Below, piece after piece: positions 27,342 through 36,085 of a DNA stretch of 64,000 nt. The notes under the pieces were generated by a model that worked only from the letters and a program-made list of their open reading frames with translations, did not search any database and had not been told where the DNA came from. The DNA comes from Frigoribacterium endophyticum. GTDB taxonomy: Bacteria > Actinomycetota > Actinomycetes > Actinomycetales > Microbacteriaceae. Made by a program: the position numbers and the translations under genes. Each line of letters begins with the position of its first letter. Position 1 is the first letter of the stretch. Location of the stretch: the NCBI RefSeq assembly GCF_011759585.1, contig NZ_JAAOYV010000004.1, positions 1 to 64,000 on the forward strand, read 5' to 3'.

Positions 27342-28426
27342 CGCCCGGCTCCTGTCGTGTAGAGCGCCGTGCGGCGCGTCGAGACGGCGCGCTCGCGGAG
27401 CACGATGCGCTGCAGGATCGTGAGCGCGACGATGATGACGAAGAGCACGAAGGCGATGGCGGCGCCGCGGCCCCACTCCTGGTCGCTGAAGGCCGAGGTG
27501 TACGAGAGGTACGCCGGCGTGAGGGTCGTCTTCTGCGGCCCGCCCTGCGTGCCCGTGTAGATCTGGTCGAAGACCTGCCAGGTGCCGATGAGGCCGAGGG
27601 TCAGCACGGTGAAGAGCGTGGGTCGGAGCTGCGGGAGGGTGATGCTCCAGAAGCGCTGCCAGCCGTTCGCGCCGTCCATCATCGCGGCCTCCTGCACGTC
27701 GCCGCCGAGGTTCTGCAGCGCCGCGAGGAAGAGCAGCATGAACGTGCCGCTGGTCGTGAAGACGGCCATGAGGATGAAGGCCGACATGGCGACGGAGGGG
27801 CCCGCGAGCCAGTCCCAGAGGGTCACGCCGAGCGCGGTGTGCTCGGCGAGGAAGGCCGGCGGGCGGGTCACGCCGACTAGCGCGAGCAGGTTGTGGAGCA
27901 CCCCGCTCGCGTCGTTGAACCAGGCCGGGCCCGTGATGCCGAGGAACGAGAGCGCCTTGTTGACCGCCCCGCTCTGCGAGAAGAGGAAGAGCCAGAGCAC
28001 GGTGATCGCGACCGAGCTGGTCACCGACGGGAAGTAGAAGGCGGTGCGGAAGAAGCCGCGCCCGCGCAGCACCTGGCGGTTCACCAGCACCGCCAGCAGC
28101 AGCGAGACCGCCGTCTGGATCGGCACCACGAGCAGCACGTACCAGGCGTTGTTGCGGAGGCTGATGCCGAAGTCGCGCTCGGCGAGGCCGCCGCCCGAGA
28201 GGAGCTCGCGGTAGTTGTCGAGCCCGACGAAGCCGACGCCGGCGGCGAAGGGCGACCCCCGGCCCGTCCAGTCGGAGACGCTGACCCAGAGGGCCATGAG
28301 CACCGGGACGGCGAGGAACAGGCCCAGGATCACCAGGATCGGGGCGACGAACAACCAGCCAGAGAGGCTCTCCCCCCGCGTCGCGGCGCTGCGGCGACGC
28401 GGGGGCTTCGTGACGACGGCGGTCAT
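27338..28426 (-). CDS. Sugar ABC transporter permease, MalF type
   Basis: A 362-residue permease with six predicted helices. SGWLFVAPILVILGLFLAVP is helix 1, and the EAA motif is EAAMMDGANGWQRFWSITLP. The ATG at 28426 is preferred over a GTG at 28435, since the GTG directly abuts the stop codon of the binding-protein gene and has no ribosome-binding site. It is the second gene of the lipoprotein-permease-permease-hydrolase operon. Confidence 0.92.
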   Translation of the reverse strand: MTAVVTKPPRRRSAATRGESLSGWLFVAPILVILGLFLAVPVLMALWVSVSDWTGRGSPFAAGVGFVGLDNYRELLSGGGLAERDFGISLRNNAWYVLLVVPIQTAVSLLLAVLVNRQVLRGRGFFRTAFYFPSVTSSVAITVLWLFLFSQSGAVNKALSFLGITGPAWFNDASGVLHNLLALVGVTRPPAFLAEHTALGVTLWDWLAGPSVAMSAFILMAVFTTSGTFMLLFLAALQNLGGDVQEAAMMDGANGWQRFWSITLPQLRPTLFTVLTLGLIGTWQVFDQIYTGTQGGPQKTTLTPAYLSYTSAFSDQEWGRGAAIAFVLFVIIVALTILQRIVLRERAVSTRRTALYTTGAGR

Positions 28427-28435
28427 GGTCGGCAC

Positions 28436-29695
28436 CTAGTCGAGGATCGCGGCGAAGTTCTGCTGCGCGGACTCGAGGATCGTCCTCGGGTCGCCGTCCT
28501 CGAGCCCCGCGAGCTGCGAGTTGAAGTCGGCGATCACCGCGGCGGAGCCGTCCTGCGTCGGGACGCCCTGGGCGAACTCGACGGAGTCGAGGAAGGCGGC
28601 CTCGTCGGGGTTCGCGGACTTCCACTCCTCGGCGGCGGACTCGATCGACGGCATCACGCCGAAGGCATCGGCGAAGGCCAGCTGCTGGTCGGTGCCCGTG
28701 AGCTGCTCGACCAGCGCGACCGCCGCCTCCTGGTTGGGGCTGTCGGCGGCGATGCCCCAGCAGTTCGTGAACTGGAGGGTGCCCTGGCCGCCGGGGCCGG
28801 CGGGCAGCTCGGCCACCCGGTACGGGACGTCGGGGTAGTCGGCGCTCATCGCGCCGGCGATCCAGTTGCCCTCGATGGTCATCGCCGCGGCGCCGGTGCC
28901 GAAGGCCTCGCCGCCCCAGCCCGCGCCGAGGTCGCTCGAGTAGGCGGCGTCGCCGCTCGCGAGGAGTTCCTGCACGTAGGTGAGCGCCTCGACGTTCTCG
29001 TCGGAGTCGAGGGTCGCCTCAGTGCCGTCCGCGGTCGTCACGGTGCCGCCGGCCTGCGCCATGAAGGCGCCGACGCGGGCGTACTCGGGGCTGAACGCGA
29101 GGCCGACGTGGTCGGCCGTGGTGAGCTGGGCGGCGACGTCGCGGAGGCCGTCCCAGTCGGTGGGCACGTCGGCGTCGGTGAGGCCGGCCGCGGCCCACAT
29201 GTCGTCGTTGATGATGAGGCCGAGGGTCGAGAAGTCCTTCGGGGCGCAGTAGAACTGGTCGTCGACGGTGAAGCTGTCGACGAGGGCGGGGTAGAAGTCG
29301 TCGGCGTTGCTGAGGCGGTCGCCGTAGGCGAGCAGGCTGCCGTTGCCAGCGAAGCCCGCGAGGGCGTCGGTGGAGAGGTAGAAGACGTCGGCGGGCTCGC
29401 CGGAGGCGAAGCCCTGGCTCAGCTGCTGCGGCAGGTCGGAGGCGACGCTCACCTCGGCGCCCGTGCCCGAGTCGGAGGACCAGGCGGCCACCGCGTCGGT
29501 GACGGCGGTCGCCTCGGCGTCGCCGCTGGCGGCGATGAGCACGCTGAGCGCGTCGTCGCTCGAGGTCAGCGCGCCGGAGGCCCCGGCCCCGTCAGAGGTG
29601 TCGCTGAAGCCGGAGCCGCCGCAGGCGGTGAGTCCGAGCACGGAGATCGTGGTGAGGGCGGCGGCTGCTGCCAGCCGGGCGGTGCGTCGTTGCAT
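28436..29695 (-). CDS. Sugar ABC transporter substrate-binding lipoprotein
   Basis: A 419-residue extracellular solute-binding protein (family 1). The N-terminus MQRRTARLAAAAALTTISVL is a lipoprotein signal peptide with lipobox LTAC and lipidated Cys25. The mature part begins GGSGFSDTSDGAG and carries the typical fold segments FYLSTDALAGF and TIEGNWIAGAM. The ATG at 29695 has GAGAGG 6 nt upstream; 25 extra residues from an earlier start would spoil the signal peptide. It is first in the operon and carries a LacI-type operator in its leader. Confidence 0.93.
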   Translation of the reverse strand: MQRRTARLAAAAALTTISVLGLTACGGSGFSDTSDGAGASGALTSSDDALSVLIAASGDAEATAVTDAVAAWSSDSGTGAEVSVASDLPQQLSQGFASGEPADVFYLSTDALAGFAGNGSLLAYGDRLSNADDFYPALVDSFTVDDQFYCAPKDFSTLGLIINDDMWAAAGLTDADVPTDWDGLRDVAAQLTTADHVGLAFSPEYARVGAFMAQAGGTVTTADGTEATLDSDENVEALTYVQELLASGDAAYSSDLGAGWGGEAFGTGAAAMTIEGNWIAGAMSADYPDVPYRVAELPAGPGGQGTLQFTNCWGIAADSPNQEAAVALVEQLTGTDQQLAFADAFGVMPSIESAAEEWKSANPDEAAFLDSVEFAQGVPTQDGSAAVIADFNSQLAGLEDGDPRTILESAQQNFAAILD

Positions 29696-29770
29696 GAGGG
29701 GCCTCTCGTCGCGTCGTTGCGAGGTGGTGCGGTCGGGGGTGCTGTCGGGGGTGCTGCCTTGATCGTTCAT

Positions 29771-29786
29771 ATTTGATCGATCAAAT
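29771..29786. promoter_or_regulatory. LacI-family operator
   Basis: ATTTGATCGATCAAAT is a perfect 16-bp palindrome with the central CG typical of LacI-family operators. It sits 10 bp downstream of the -10 box of the sugar operon and about 130 bp from the divergent LacI-type gene, so repression by blocking initiation is likely. Confidence 0.85.
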
Positions 29787-29796
29787 CGGTGTCGTC

Positions 29797-29826
29797 AGAG
29801 TAGGCAGCGGCCCTCGCGGCTGTCAA
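29797..29826 (-). promoter_or_regulatory. Promoter of the sugar operon
   Basis: On the minus strand, the -35 box TTGACA (29821-29826) and the -10 box TACTCT (29797-29802) are separated by 18 nt. The predicted start of transcription falls at the edge of the 29771-29786 operator, and the leader to the lipoprotein ATG is about 95 nt. Confidence 0.75.
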
Positions 29827-29903
29827 GCACGACCGCGCGGAGCGGACGACGCGCTGGGGTAGCGTGACGGCAGGCCGGTCAGCGGGGCGGGCCGGGAGCG
29901 GAG

Positions 29904-30953
29904 GTGGGCGTGCCCTCGGTGCCGACACCGCGACTCCCCACGGTCAGCGACGTGGCCGAGGCGGCCGGCGTCTCGCGACAGACCGTGTCGAACGTGCTGA
30001 ACGCCCCCGCCGTCGTGCGCCCCGACACCCGCGGCCGGGTCGAGAAGGCCATCGCCGACCTCGGCTACCGCCCGCACGCCTCGGCCCGTCGGCTGCGCAC
30101 GCGGAAGAGCTCCACCATCGGCATCCGCCTCGACCCGGTGCAGAACGGCATCTCGGGAGCCGTGCTCGACAGGTTCCTGCACGCGGTGACCGAGCAGGCC
30201 GATCGACGCGGCTACCGGATCCTGCTCTACACGGCCGCGAGCCCCGCCGACGAGATCGCCCAGTTCGGCCGGTTGCTCGACGGGGCCGACGTCGACGGCT
30301 TCGTGCTCACCTCGACCTCGTTCGACGACCCCCGCACCGAGTGGCTGATCGCGGCCGGCGCCGAGTTCGTCACCTTCGGCCGCCCCTGGGGGCTCGACGA
30401 CGTCGACGACCCCCGGCACCGCTGGGTAGACGTCGACGGGCGCCACGGCATCGGGTCGGCGACCCGGTCGCTGCTCGACGACGGGGCGCGGCGCATCGCC
30501 TTCGTGGGCTGGCCCGCCGAGTCGGGGGCGGGCGACGACCGGAGGCGCGGCTGGCGCGAGGCGATGGCGGCGGGGTCGGGGCTGCCGTCGGCGGCCCTCG
30601 ACGCGCTCGACCTGCACCTCGAGGACTCCGTGGCGGTCGCGGCGGCGGCGGTGCGCGAGCTGCTCGACGCCGGCGAGCTCGACGCCGTCGTGTGCGCCAG
30701 CGACACCCTCGCGCTCGGGGCCTCGACGGTCGTCGGCCCCCGCGTGCGCGTCGTCGGCTACGACGACACCCCGGTGGCGGCGGCGCTCGGCTTCTCGAGC
30801 GTGCAGCAGCCCCTCGAGGAGGTCGCGACGGCCGCCCTGGAGCTGCTGCTCGACGGCGAGGCCGGCGCTGACCGGCGCGGTGGCGCGGCCGACGCGGCCG
30901 GTGCGGCGGCGGGTCGTCACCGCTTGCTGCGGCCGCGGACGGTGTGGCGCTAG
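29904..30953 (+). CDS. LacI-family transcriptional regulator
   Basis: A 349-residue repressor. The N-terminal helix-turn-helix is TVSDVAEAAGVSRQTVSNVLN (about residues 13-33) followed by the hinge region GYRPHASARRL. The rest is a periplasmic-binding-protein-like effector domain (FVGWPAESGAG, CASDTLALGA, VVGYDDTPVAAALGFSSVQQP). GGGAG lies 5 nt before the GTG. It is divergent from the sugar operon and very probably represses it through the 29771-29786 palindrome, released by an imported sugar. Confidence 0.93.
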   Translation: MGVPSVPTPRLPTVSDVAEAAGVSRQTVSNVLNAPAVVRPDTRGRVEKAIADLGYRPHASARRLRTRKSSTIGIRLDPVQNGISGAVLDRFLHAVTEQADRRGYRILLYTAASPADEIAQFGRLLDGADVDGFVLTSTSFDDPRTEWLIAAGAEFVTFGRPWGLDDVDDPRHRWVDVDGRHGIGSATRSLLDDGARRIAFVGWPAESGAGDDRRRGWREAMAAGSGLPSAALDALDLHLEDSVAVAAAAVRELLDAGELDAVVCASDTLALGASTVVGPRVRVVGYDDTPVAAALGFSSVQQPLEEVATAALELLLDGEAGADRRGGAADAAGAAAGRHRLLRPRTVWR

Positions 30954-31296
30954 GGGCTGACGACGCGGGCGGGTGCCGGGTCGGGCCCCGCGCCTCCCGG
31001 GGGTGCCTGACCTGATCGGAGAGGGATCCGGGGCGGACGCCCGCTGATGTGTCGAACTCCGGTGCGTACAGCGCCGATCACTCTCGAATCAGGAGGGTCG
31101 GCGGGGCGGGGTGGGGCGGGGTGGGGCGGGGTAGGGAAATGCCGACCATCGGGCCCGTAGAGGAGCCCTTGTACCTGACTTTCGCGGTGTTGCAGGGCCC
31201 GCGGTCGGCATCTGCCACAGGTGAGCCGGGGTGGCGCGGAGCGGTGCCTCGGGGAGGGGCGAGCGGGGGAAGGGGCGCGGTGTCGCGCAGCCGCCA
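30954..31296. other. Intergenic gap between convergent genes, with two repeat elements
   Basis: This 343-bp gap holds a CCCGCGCCTCCCGG motif just after the LacI stop, one copy of the AATT-core-type motif (GATCACTCTCGAATCAGG, about 31077-31092), a tandem GGGGC run (about 31102-31130) and the inverted-end element copy at 31137-31216. No gene is evident. Confidence 0.65.
31137..31216. repeat. Inverted-end repeat element, copy 2
   Basis: The left end AAATGCCGACC and right end GGTCGGCATCTGCC are inverted. The core is diverged but keeps GTACCTG where copy 1 has GGTACCAG. It lies between the convergent LacI and transporter genes. Confidence 0.7.
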
Positions 31297-33597
31297 CTAG
31301 CGCTTCCGGCGCGAGGCGGCGCCGCCGGGGCTGTTGCGCGCGGTGGAGCGCGCCTTGCGGGCGGCCTTGGCGGCGGCGCTCCGCGAGCCCTTGCCCTTGC
31401 CCGCGGGGGCACCGGCCGAGCCGGCCCCCGCCTCGCCGTGCGGCGACGCCGGGGTGCGGACCGAGCCGGTGTCGGTCGTCAGGGGCTCGGCCAGCCCGAG
31501 GCCGACCGCACCGCCCTCGGCGGCCGCGCCGGCCCGGCCGGCGGGACCCGCGCCTCCGGCGCCCTGGGTCGCGGCCGCCGCGGTGCCGGCCGGTCCGAGC
31601 AGCTTGCGCGGCAGGGGGCGGATGGGCTCGCCGCGACGGTCCTGCCCGGGCACCGGCCGCGACCGACGGCCGTAGAGCACCTCGGACGAGTCGAGCAGCC
31701 ACGGCACCAGCGAGATGGTGACGCCGTGCACGAGCATGAGCTTCTGGCGGATGCGCCGGCTCTTGTGGTTGTGCAGCGCCGCCTCCCACCAGTGGCCGAC
31801 GATGTAGATCGGCGTGTAGACGGTCACGACCTCGCTGCCGTGCTCCTCGCGGTGCGCCTTGATGTACTTGATCAGCGGCATGCTGATGTCGCGGTACGGC
31901 GACGGCACGATGCGCAGCGGCACCTCGATGTTCTGCTCCGCCCACTGCCGCTGCAGCCGCGCGGTCGAGTCGTCGTCGATGCCGACGTGGATCGCCTCGA
32001 GCGACTCGTGCCGCGCCGCGATGGCGTAGTCGAGGGCCTTGAGCACGGGCTTCTGCATCGTGCCGACCAGCACGATCGCGTGGTCGCCGTGCGAGCCGAA
32101 CTGCGTCGTCGCGTCGGGCTCGATCTCGACCAGCACGTCGCGGTAGTAGCGGTTCACCCCGAGCATCAGCGTGAACAGGATCGGCATGATGACGAAGACC
32201 AGCCAGGCACCGTGCGTGAACTTCGTCACCGTGACGACGATCAGCACCGACGCCGTCAGCAGCGCCCCGAAGGCGTTGATGCCGCGGGCCCGGTACACGG
32301 CACCGCGGTCGGCGCAGCCCTCGCGCAGCATGCGGGTCCAGTGCACGACCATGCCGGTCTGCCCGAGCGTGAACGACACGAAGACGCCGATGATGTAGAG
32401 CTGGATCAGGCCGGTGACGCTGGCCTGGTACACGAGCAGGATGGCGCAGGCCACCAGGGCCAGCACGATGACGCCGTTCGAGTAGATCAGGCGGTCGCCG
32501 CGCGTGTTGAGCGCCTTCGGCGCGTACTGGTCGCGGGCGAGGATCGAGCCGAGCAGCGGGAACCCGTTGAACGCCGTGTTGGCCGCGAGCAGCAGCACCG
32601 CCGCGGTGCACGCCTGGATCAGGTAGAACGGGATGCCGAACAGCGAGCCGCCGAACACCGCGCTCGCGATCTGCGCGATGAGGCTGCGCTGCGGCGTGCC
32701 CTCGCAGTCGACGAAGCCCTGCAGGTCGCAGGCGTCCTCGGCGTAGTGCACCTTCGCGATCAGCGCGACGGCGACGAGGCCGGCGAACAGCACGATGGCG
32801 ATGCCGCCCATCAGCACGAGCGTCTTCTGGGCGTTCTGCACCTTGGGGCGACGGAAGGCCGGCACGCCGTTGGCGATCGCCTCGACGCCGGTCAGCGCCG
32901 AGCAGCCGCTCGAGAACGCCCGGAGCAGCAGCAGGATGAACGCGGCCTGCGTCAGCTGGTCGGCCTGGACCGTGTACTCGGCGCTCTCGGCCACGGGCGG
33001 GTCGCCGACGGCCGTGCGCACCAGGGCGATCACGATCATCACGAAGACGCTCGACACGAAGAGGTAGGTCGGCACGGCGAACGCCTTGCTCGACTCGCGG
33101 ACTCCCCGCAGGTTCACCGCGGCCAGCACGATGACGAAGAAGACCGCCAGCTCGACCCGGATCGGCGCCAGCTCGGGCACCGCAGAGATGATGTTGTCGA
33201 CGCCGGAGGCCACCGACACGGCGACCGTCATGACGTAGTCGACCAGGAGCGCGGAGGCCACGACGAGGCCTGCCTTCTCGCCGAGGTTGCGGTGGGCGAC
33301 CTCGTAGTCGCCGCCTCCCGACGGGTAGGCCTTGATCAGCTGGCGGTACGACGCGACGACCACGAGCAGCAGCACGACGACCGCGACCGCGACCCACGGC
33401 GCGAGGGTCAGGAACCCCAGGCCGCCGATCAGCAGGATCATCAGCAGCTCCTGCGGCGCGTACGCCACCGAGCTCAACGGGTCGCTGGCGAAGATCGGCA
33501 GCGCGAGGTGCTTCGGCAGCAGCTGCCCCTCGAGCTTCTCGGAGGGGAGGGGTTCGCCGATCAGCCACCGCTTCGGCGACCGGACGTCGTCAGTCAC
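31297..33597 (-). CDS. APC-superfamily transporter, KimA-like (probable potassium importer)
   Basis: A 766-residue protein with about twelve membrane helices, then a cytoplasmic domain, then a basic Ala/Lys/Arg-rich tail (about the last 120 residues). The N-terminus KLEGQLLPKHLALPIFASDPLSSVAYAP and the cytoplasmic stretch ending in YIKAHREEHGSEVVTVYTPIYIVGHWW resemble KimA-type K+/H+ symporters. Members of that group in Firmicutes are controlled by c-di-AMP. The GTG at 33597 is preferred because a TTGACA/TAGAGT promoter ends 8 nt upstream; an in-frame start 19 codons earlier lies in that promoter. Potassium as substrate is inferred from family resemblance. Confidence 0.82.
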   Translation of the reverse strand: MTDDVRSPKRWLIGEPLPSEKLEGQLLPKHLALPIFASDPLSSVAYAPQELLMILLIGGLGFLTLAPWVAVAVVVLLLVVVASYRQLIKAYPSGGGDYEVAHRNLGEKAGLVVASALLVDYVMTVAVSVASGVDNIISAVPELAPIRVELAVFFVIVLAAVNLRGVRESSKAFAVPTYLFVSSVFVMIVIALVRTAVGDPPVAESAEYTVQADQLTQAAFILLLLRAFSSGCSALTGVEAIANGVPAFRRPKVQNAQKTLVLMGGIAIVLFAGLVAVALIAKVHYAEDACDLQGFVDCEGTPQRSLIAQIASAVFGGSLFGIPFYLIQACTAAVLLLAANTAFNGFPLLGSILARDQYAPKALNTRGDRLIYSNGVIVLALVACAILLVYQASVTGLIQLYIIGVFVSFTLGQTGMVVHWTRMLREGCADRGAVYRARGINAFGALLTASVLIVVTVTKFTHGAWLVFVIMPILFTLMLGVNRYYRDVLVEIEPDATTQFGSHGDHAIVLVGTMQKPVLKALDYAIAARHESLEAIHVGIDDDSTARLQRQWAEQNIEVPLRIVPSPYRDISMPLIKYIKAHREEHGSEVVTVYTPIYIVGHWWEAALHNHKSRRIRQKLMLVHGVTISLVPWLLDSSEVLYGRRSRPVPGQDRRGEPIRPLPRKLLGPAGTAAAATQGAGGAGPAGRAGAAAEGGAVGLGLAEPLTTDTGSVRTPASPHGEAGAGSAGAPAGKGKGSRSAAAKAARKARSTARNSPGGAASRRKR

Positions 33598-33605
33598 GAG
33601 CGGCG

Positions 33606-33633
33606 ACTCTACTCCGCGGCGAGGGACTGTCAA
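33606..33633 (-). promoter_or_regulatory. Promoter of the KimA-like gene
   Basis: On the minus strand, TTGACA (33628-33633), a 16-nt spacer and TAGAGT (33606-33611) make one of the best sigma70-type promoters in the window. Transcription should begin at or next to the GTG at 33597, giving a leaderless message and no room for a riboswitch. Confidence 0.78.
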
Positions 33634-33705
33634 CTCGGCGGCGACGACGTTCATTCCCGATCCGTCGGGCGGACTCCGAACCGTCTCGTACCGGGGGCTC
33701 CGGGC

Positions 33706-34443
33706 TCAGGGGAGGCGCGCCTCCGGCAGGTCGGCGACGGGCGTCGAGGAGTCGCGGGTCGGCGCCCCGGGGGAGGGCTCGGCGGGCGTCGCGGCGGGCG
33801 GCGTGCCCGGGGTGCCGGCCGCGGGGCGACGACGGGCGAGCGCGGGGATGGTCACGGCGACCATCGGGCCGATCAGCAGCGCCTCGAGGGCCGTGCCGAT
33901 GCCGACCTGACCGCCGAGGAGCCAGCCGATCGCGAGCACCGTCACCTCGATCGCCGTGCGCGCGACGCCGATCCGCCAGCCCAGCCGTCGGTTGAGGCCG
34001 AGCATGAGGCCGTCGCGCGGCCCGGGCCCGTGGTCGGCGCTGATGTAGAGGCCGCTCGCCACGGCGAGCAGGGCGAGGCCGAGCGCGAAGGTGAGGCCCT
34101 GGGCCCACCACGCCGTCTGCTCGGGCAGCACCCGGAGCACGACGTCGGCGACCGGGCCGATCGTGATCGTGTTCGCGACCGTGCCAAACCGGACCCGCTG
34201 GCGCAGGGGGATCCACGCGAGCAGCACGAGCACGCTGGTCGCGACGACCACCACCCCGTACGAGAGGCCGGTCTGCGCGACGATGCCGGTCGACAGGACG
34301 TCCCACGGGGCGAGCCCGATGCCGGCCCGGACCATCAGCGCGAGGGCGACCCCGTAGAGCACGAGGCCGACGGCGAGGCGGGCGAGGCGCCCGAGGTGGT
34401 CGCCGCGGCGGAGGGAGGTCAGGGGGAGGCGGAGGTGCGGCAC
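33706..34443 (-). CDS. YczE/YyaS/YitT-type membrane protein
   Basis: A membrane protein of about 245 residues with five or six hydrophobic segments. The N-terminal motif GLVLYGVALALMVRAGIGLAPWDVLSTGI is diagnostic of the YczE family, and the C-terminal 45 residues are Pro/Ala-rich. Role unknown. It is divergent from a MocR-type regulator, matching the known YczR-YczE pairing in which the regulator controls the membrane protein. The GTG at 34443 is preferred, since TTGGAT (34451-34456) ends 7 nt upstream. An in-frame TTG at 34479 would add 12 residues. Confidence 0.82.
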   Translation of the reverse strand: MPHLRLPLTSLRRGDHLGRLARLAVGLVLYGVALALMVRAGIGLAPWDVLSTGIVAQTGLSYGVVVVATSVLVLLAWIPLRQRVRFGTVANTITIGPVADVVLRVLPEQTAWWAQGLTFALGLALLAVASGLYISADHGPGPRDGLMLGLNRRLGWRIGVARTAIEVTVLAIGWLLGGQVGIGTALEALLIGPMVAVTIPALARRRPAAGTPGTPPAATPAEPSPGAPTRDSSTPVADLPEARLP

Positions 34444-34452
34444 GTCGACGAT

Positions 34453-34490
34453 CCAATCGGTCAGGTGGACTGGTCGCAAGGTGCCAATCG
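34453..34490. promoter_or_regulatory. Direct repeats between yczE-type and MocR genes
   Basis: CCAATCG occurs at 34453-34459 and 34484-34490, 31 bp apart, about three helical turns. One copy overlaps the -10 region of the membrane-protein gene, and the other lies next to the -10 box TAGTGT (34494-34499) of the MocR gene. MocR-family regulators are known to bind spaced direct repeats, so these are likely the operator half-sites. Confidence 0.55.
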
Positions 34491-34505
34491 CCCTAGTGTG
34501 GCCGC

Positions 34506-35993
34506 ATGACCACGGTGACCACCAGCGGACCGGCCGTCTCGTCGCGGGCCCTCGGCTCCCTGCTCGACTCGTGGCGCGCCTCCTCGGCTCCCGGCTACGC
34601 CGCCCTGGCGGACCGCGTCCGGCTGCTGGTCGTGGACGGGCGGCTGCCCGTCGGCACGCGCCTGCCGAGCGAGCGCGACCTGTCGGCCCACCTCGGGGTC
34701 AGCCGCACCACCGTCGCCGCCGCGTACGCGTCGCTGCGCGAGACCGGGCACGTGCAGAGCGTGCGCGGCAGCGGCAGCACCGTCCGGCTGCCGGCCCGGA
34801 CGAGCCTGCCGCGCGCCTCGTCGTCGGCCGGGCTGCTCGACCTCACCAAGGCCGCGCTGCCCGCCGTCGACGGCATCGCCGAGGCCGCCCAGCGCGCCGC
34901 CGCGAGCATCGGCGGCTACCTCGCCGACAGCGGCTACGACACCGTCGGCCGCCCGGTGCTGCGCGAGGCGATCGCCGAGCGCTACCGGGCCCGCGGCCTG
35001 CCGACCGACGCCGAGCAGATCGTCGTCACCCTCGGGGCGCAGCACGCCATCGCCCTGCTCGCGCGCGTGCTCGTCGGCCGGGGCGACCGCGCGGTCGTCG
35101 AGGCGCCCGGCTACCCGCACGCGTTCGAGGCGCTGCGCGGCGCGGGCGCGCGGCTCGCCCCCGTCAGCGTGACCGTGCGAGACGGGTGGGACGAGTCGGC
35201 CCTGCTCCAGACGCTCCGGCGCACCAGCCCGACGATCGCCTACCTCATGCCCGACTTCCACAACCCGACCGGGGCGACCATGCCGGCCGACCAGCGCGTG
35301 CGCGTGCTCGAGGCCGCGGCGGACGAGGGGACGGTCGTCGTCGCGGACGAGACGATGGCGGAGCTGCGGATCGGGGGCCCGCTCGGTGTGGGCCCGCTCG
35401 GCGGGGGCTCCCTCGGGGGCGGGCCCCGCGCCTCCTCGCCGTTGCCGATGGCGGCCTACGGGCCCGCCGTGCTGATCGGCTCGGCGGGCAAGTCGCTCTG
35501 GGGCGGACTGCGGATCGGCTGGATCCGCGCCGAGCGCCCCCTCGTCGACCGCCTGGTGCGCGCGCGGTCGGCGGGCGACCTCGGCACCCCGGTGCTCGAG
35601 CAGCTGATCGTCGCCGACCTGCTCGGCGACATGGAGGGGATCCTGGAGGCGCGGGCCGGCCAGCTGAGACGGGGTCGCGACCGCGTCGTGGCCGGGCTGC
35701 GCTCCGCGTTCCCCGGGTGGCAGGTGCCGTCGCCGGCCGGCGGGCTCACGACCTGGGTGGCCCTCGGGGCGCCCGTCAGCTCACAGCTCACCTTCGCGGC
35801 CCGGCAGCAGGGGCTGCTGCTCGCCGCGGGGCCGATGTTCGGCGTCGACGGCGCGTTCGAGCGGTTCCTCCGCGTGCCGTTCTCGTACCCCGACGACGAG
35901 ACCGACCGGGCCCTCGCGGCGCTCGCCGCGGCGTGGGAGGGGATCGACGGCGTGCAGGTGCCCCGCGGTGCGGTGATGGCGGAGGTCGTGTAG
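34506..35993 (+). CDS. MocR-family PLP-dependent transcriptional regulator
   Basis: A 495-residue fusion of a GntR-type winged helix (about 28-95; LPSERDLSAHLGVSRTTVAAAY) with a fold-type-I aminotransferase domain (about 112-485). The PLP-binding lysine is Lys329 in GSAGKSLWGGLRIGWIR, and the MPDFHNPTGATM segment is conserved. An unusual Gly/Leu/Pro insertion (GGPLGVGPLGGGSLGGGP) sits before the active-site lysine. The ATG follows the -10 box TAGTGT by 6 nt, so it is probably leaderless. It is divergent from the YczE-type gene and likely controls it. Confidence 0.92.
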   Translation: MTTVTTSGPAVSSRALGSLLDSWRASSAPGYAALADRVRLLVVDGRLPVGTRLPSERDLSAHLGVSRTTVAAAYASLRETGHVQSVRGSGSTVRLPARTSLPRASSSAGLLDLTKAALPAVDGIAEAAQRAAASIGGYLADSGYDTVGRPVLREAIAERYRARGLPTDAEQIVVTLGAQHAIALLARVLVGRGDRAVVEAPGYPHAFEALRGAGARLAPVSVTVRDGWDESALLQTLRRTSPTIAYLMPDFHNPTGATMPADQRVRVLEAAADEGTVVVADETMAELRIGGPLGVGPLGGGSLGGGPRASSPLPMAAYGPAVLIGSAGKSLWGGLRIGWIRAERPLVDRLVRARSAGDLGTPVLEQLIVADLLGDMEGILEARAGQLRRGRDRVVAGLRSAFPGWQVPSPAGGLTTWVALGAPVSSQLTFAARQQGLLLAAGPMFGVDGAFERFLRVPFSYPDDETDRALAALAAAWEGIDGVQVPRGAVMAEVV

Positions 35994-36085
35994 CCGCGTT
36001 CCCAGAGAGACTGACGACAATGGAGGGGTGCACGACGTGCACGTCCTCCTCATCGGCCTTCACCAGCCACGTCTCCGGGAGCCCC

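Noticed and set aside
33598-33705. c-di-AMP (ydaO-type) riboswitch before the KimA-like gene
   Set aside because: The promoter lies 8 nt before the start codon, and the intergenic space is far too short for that fold.
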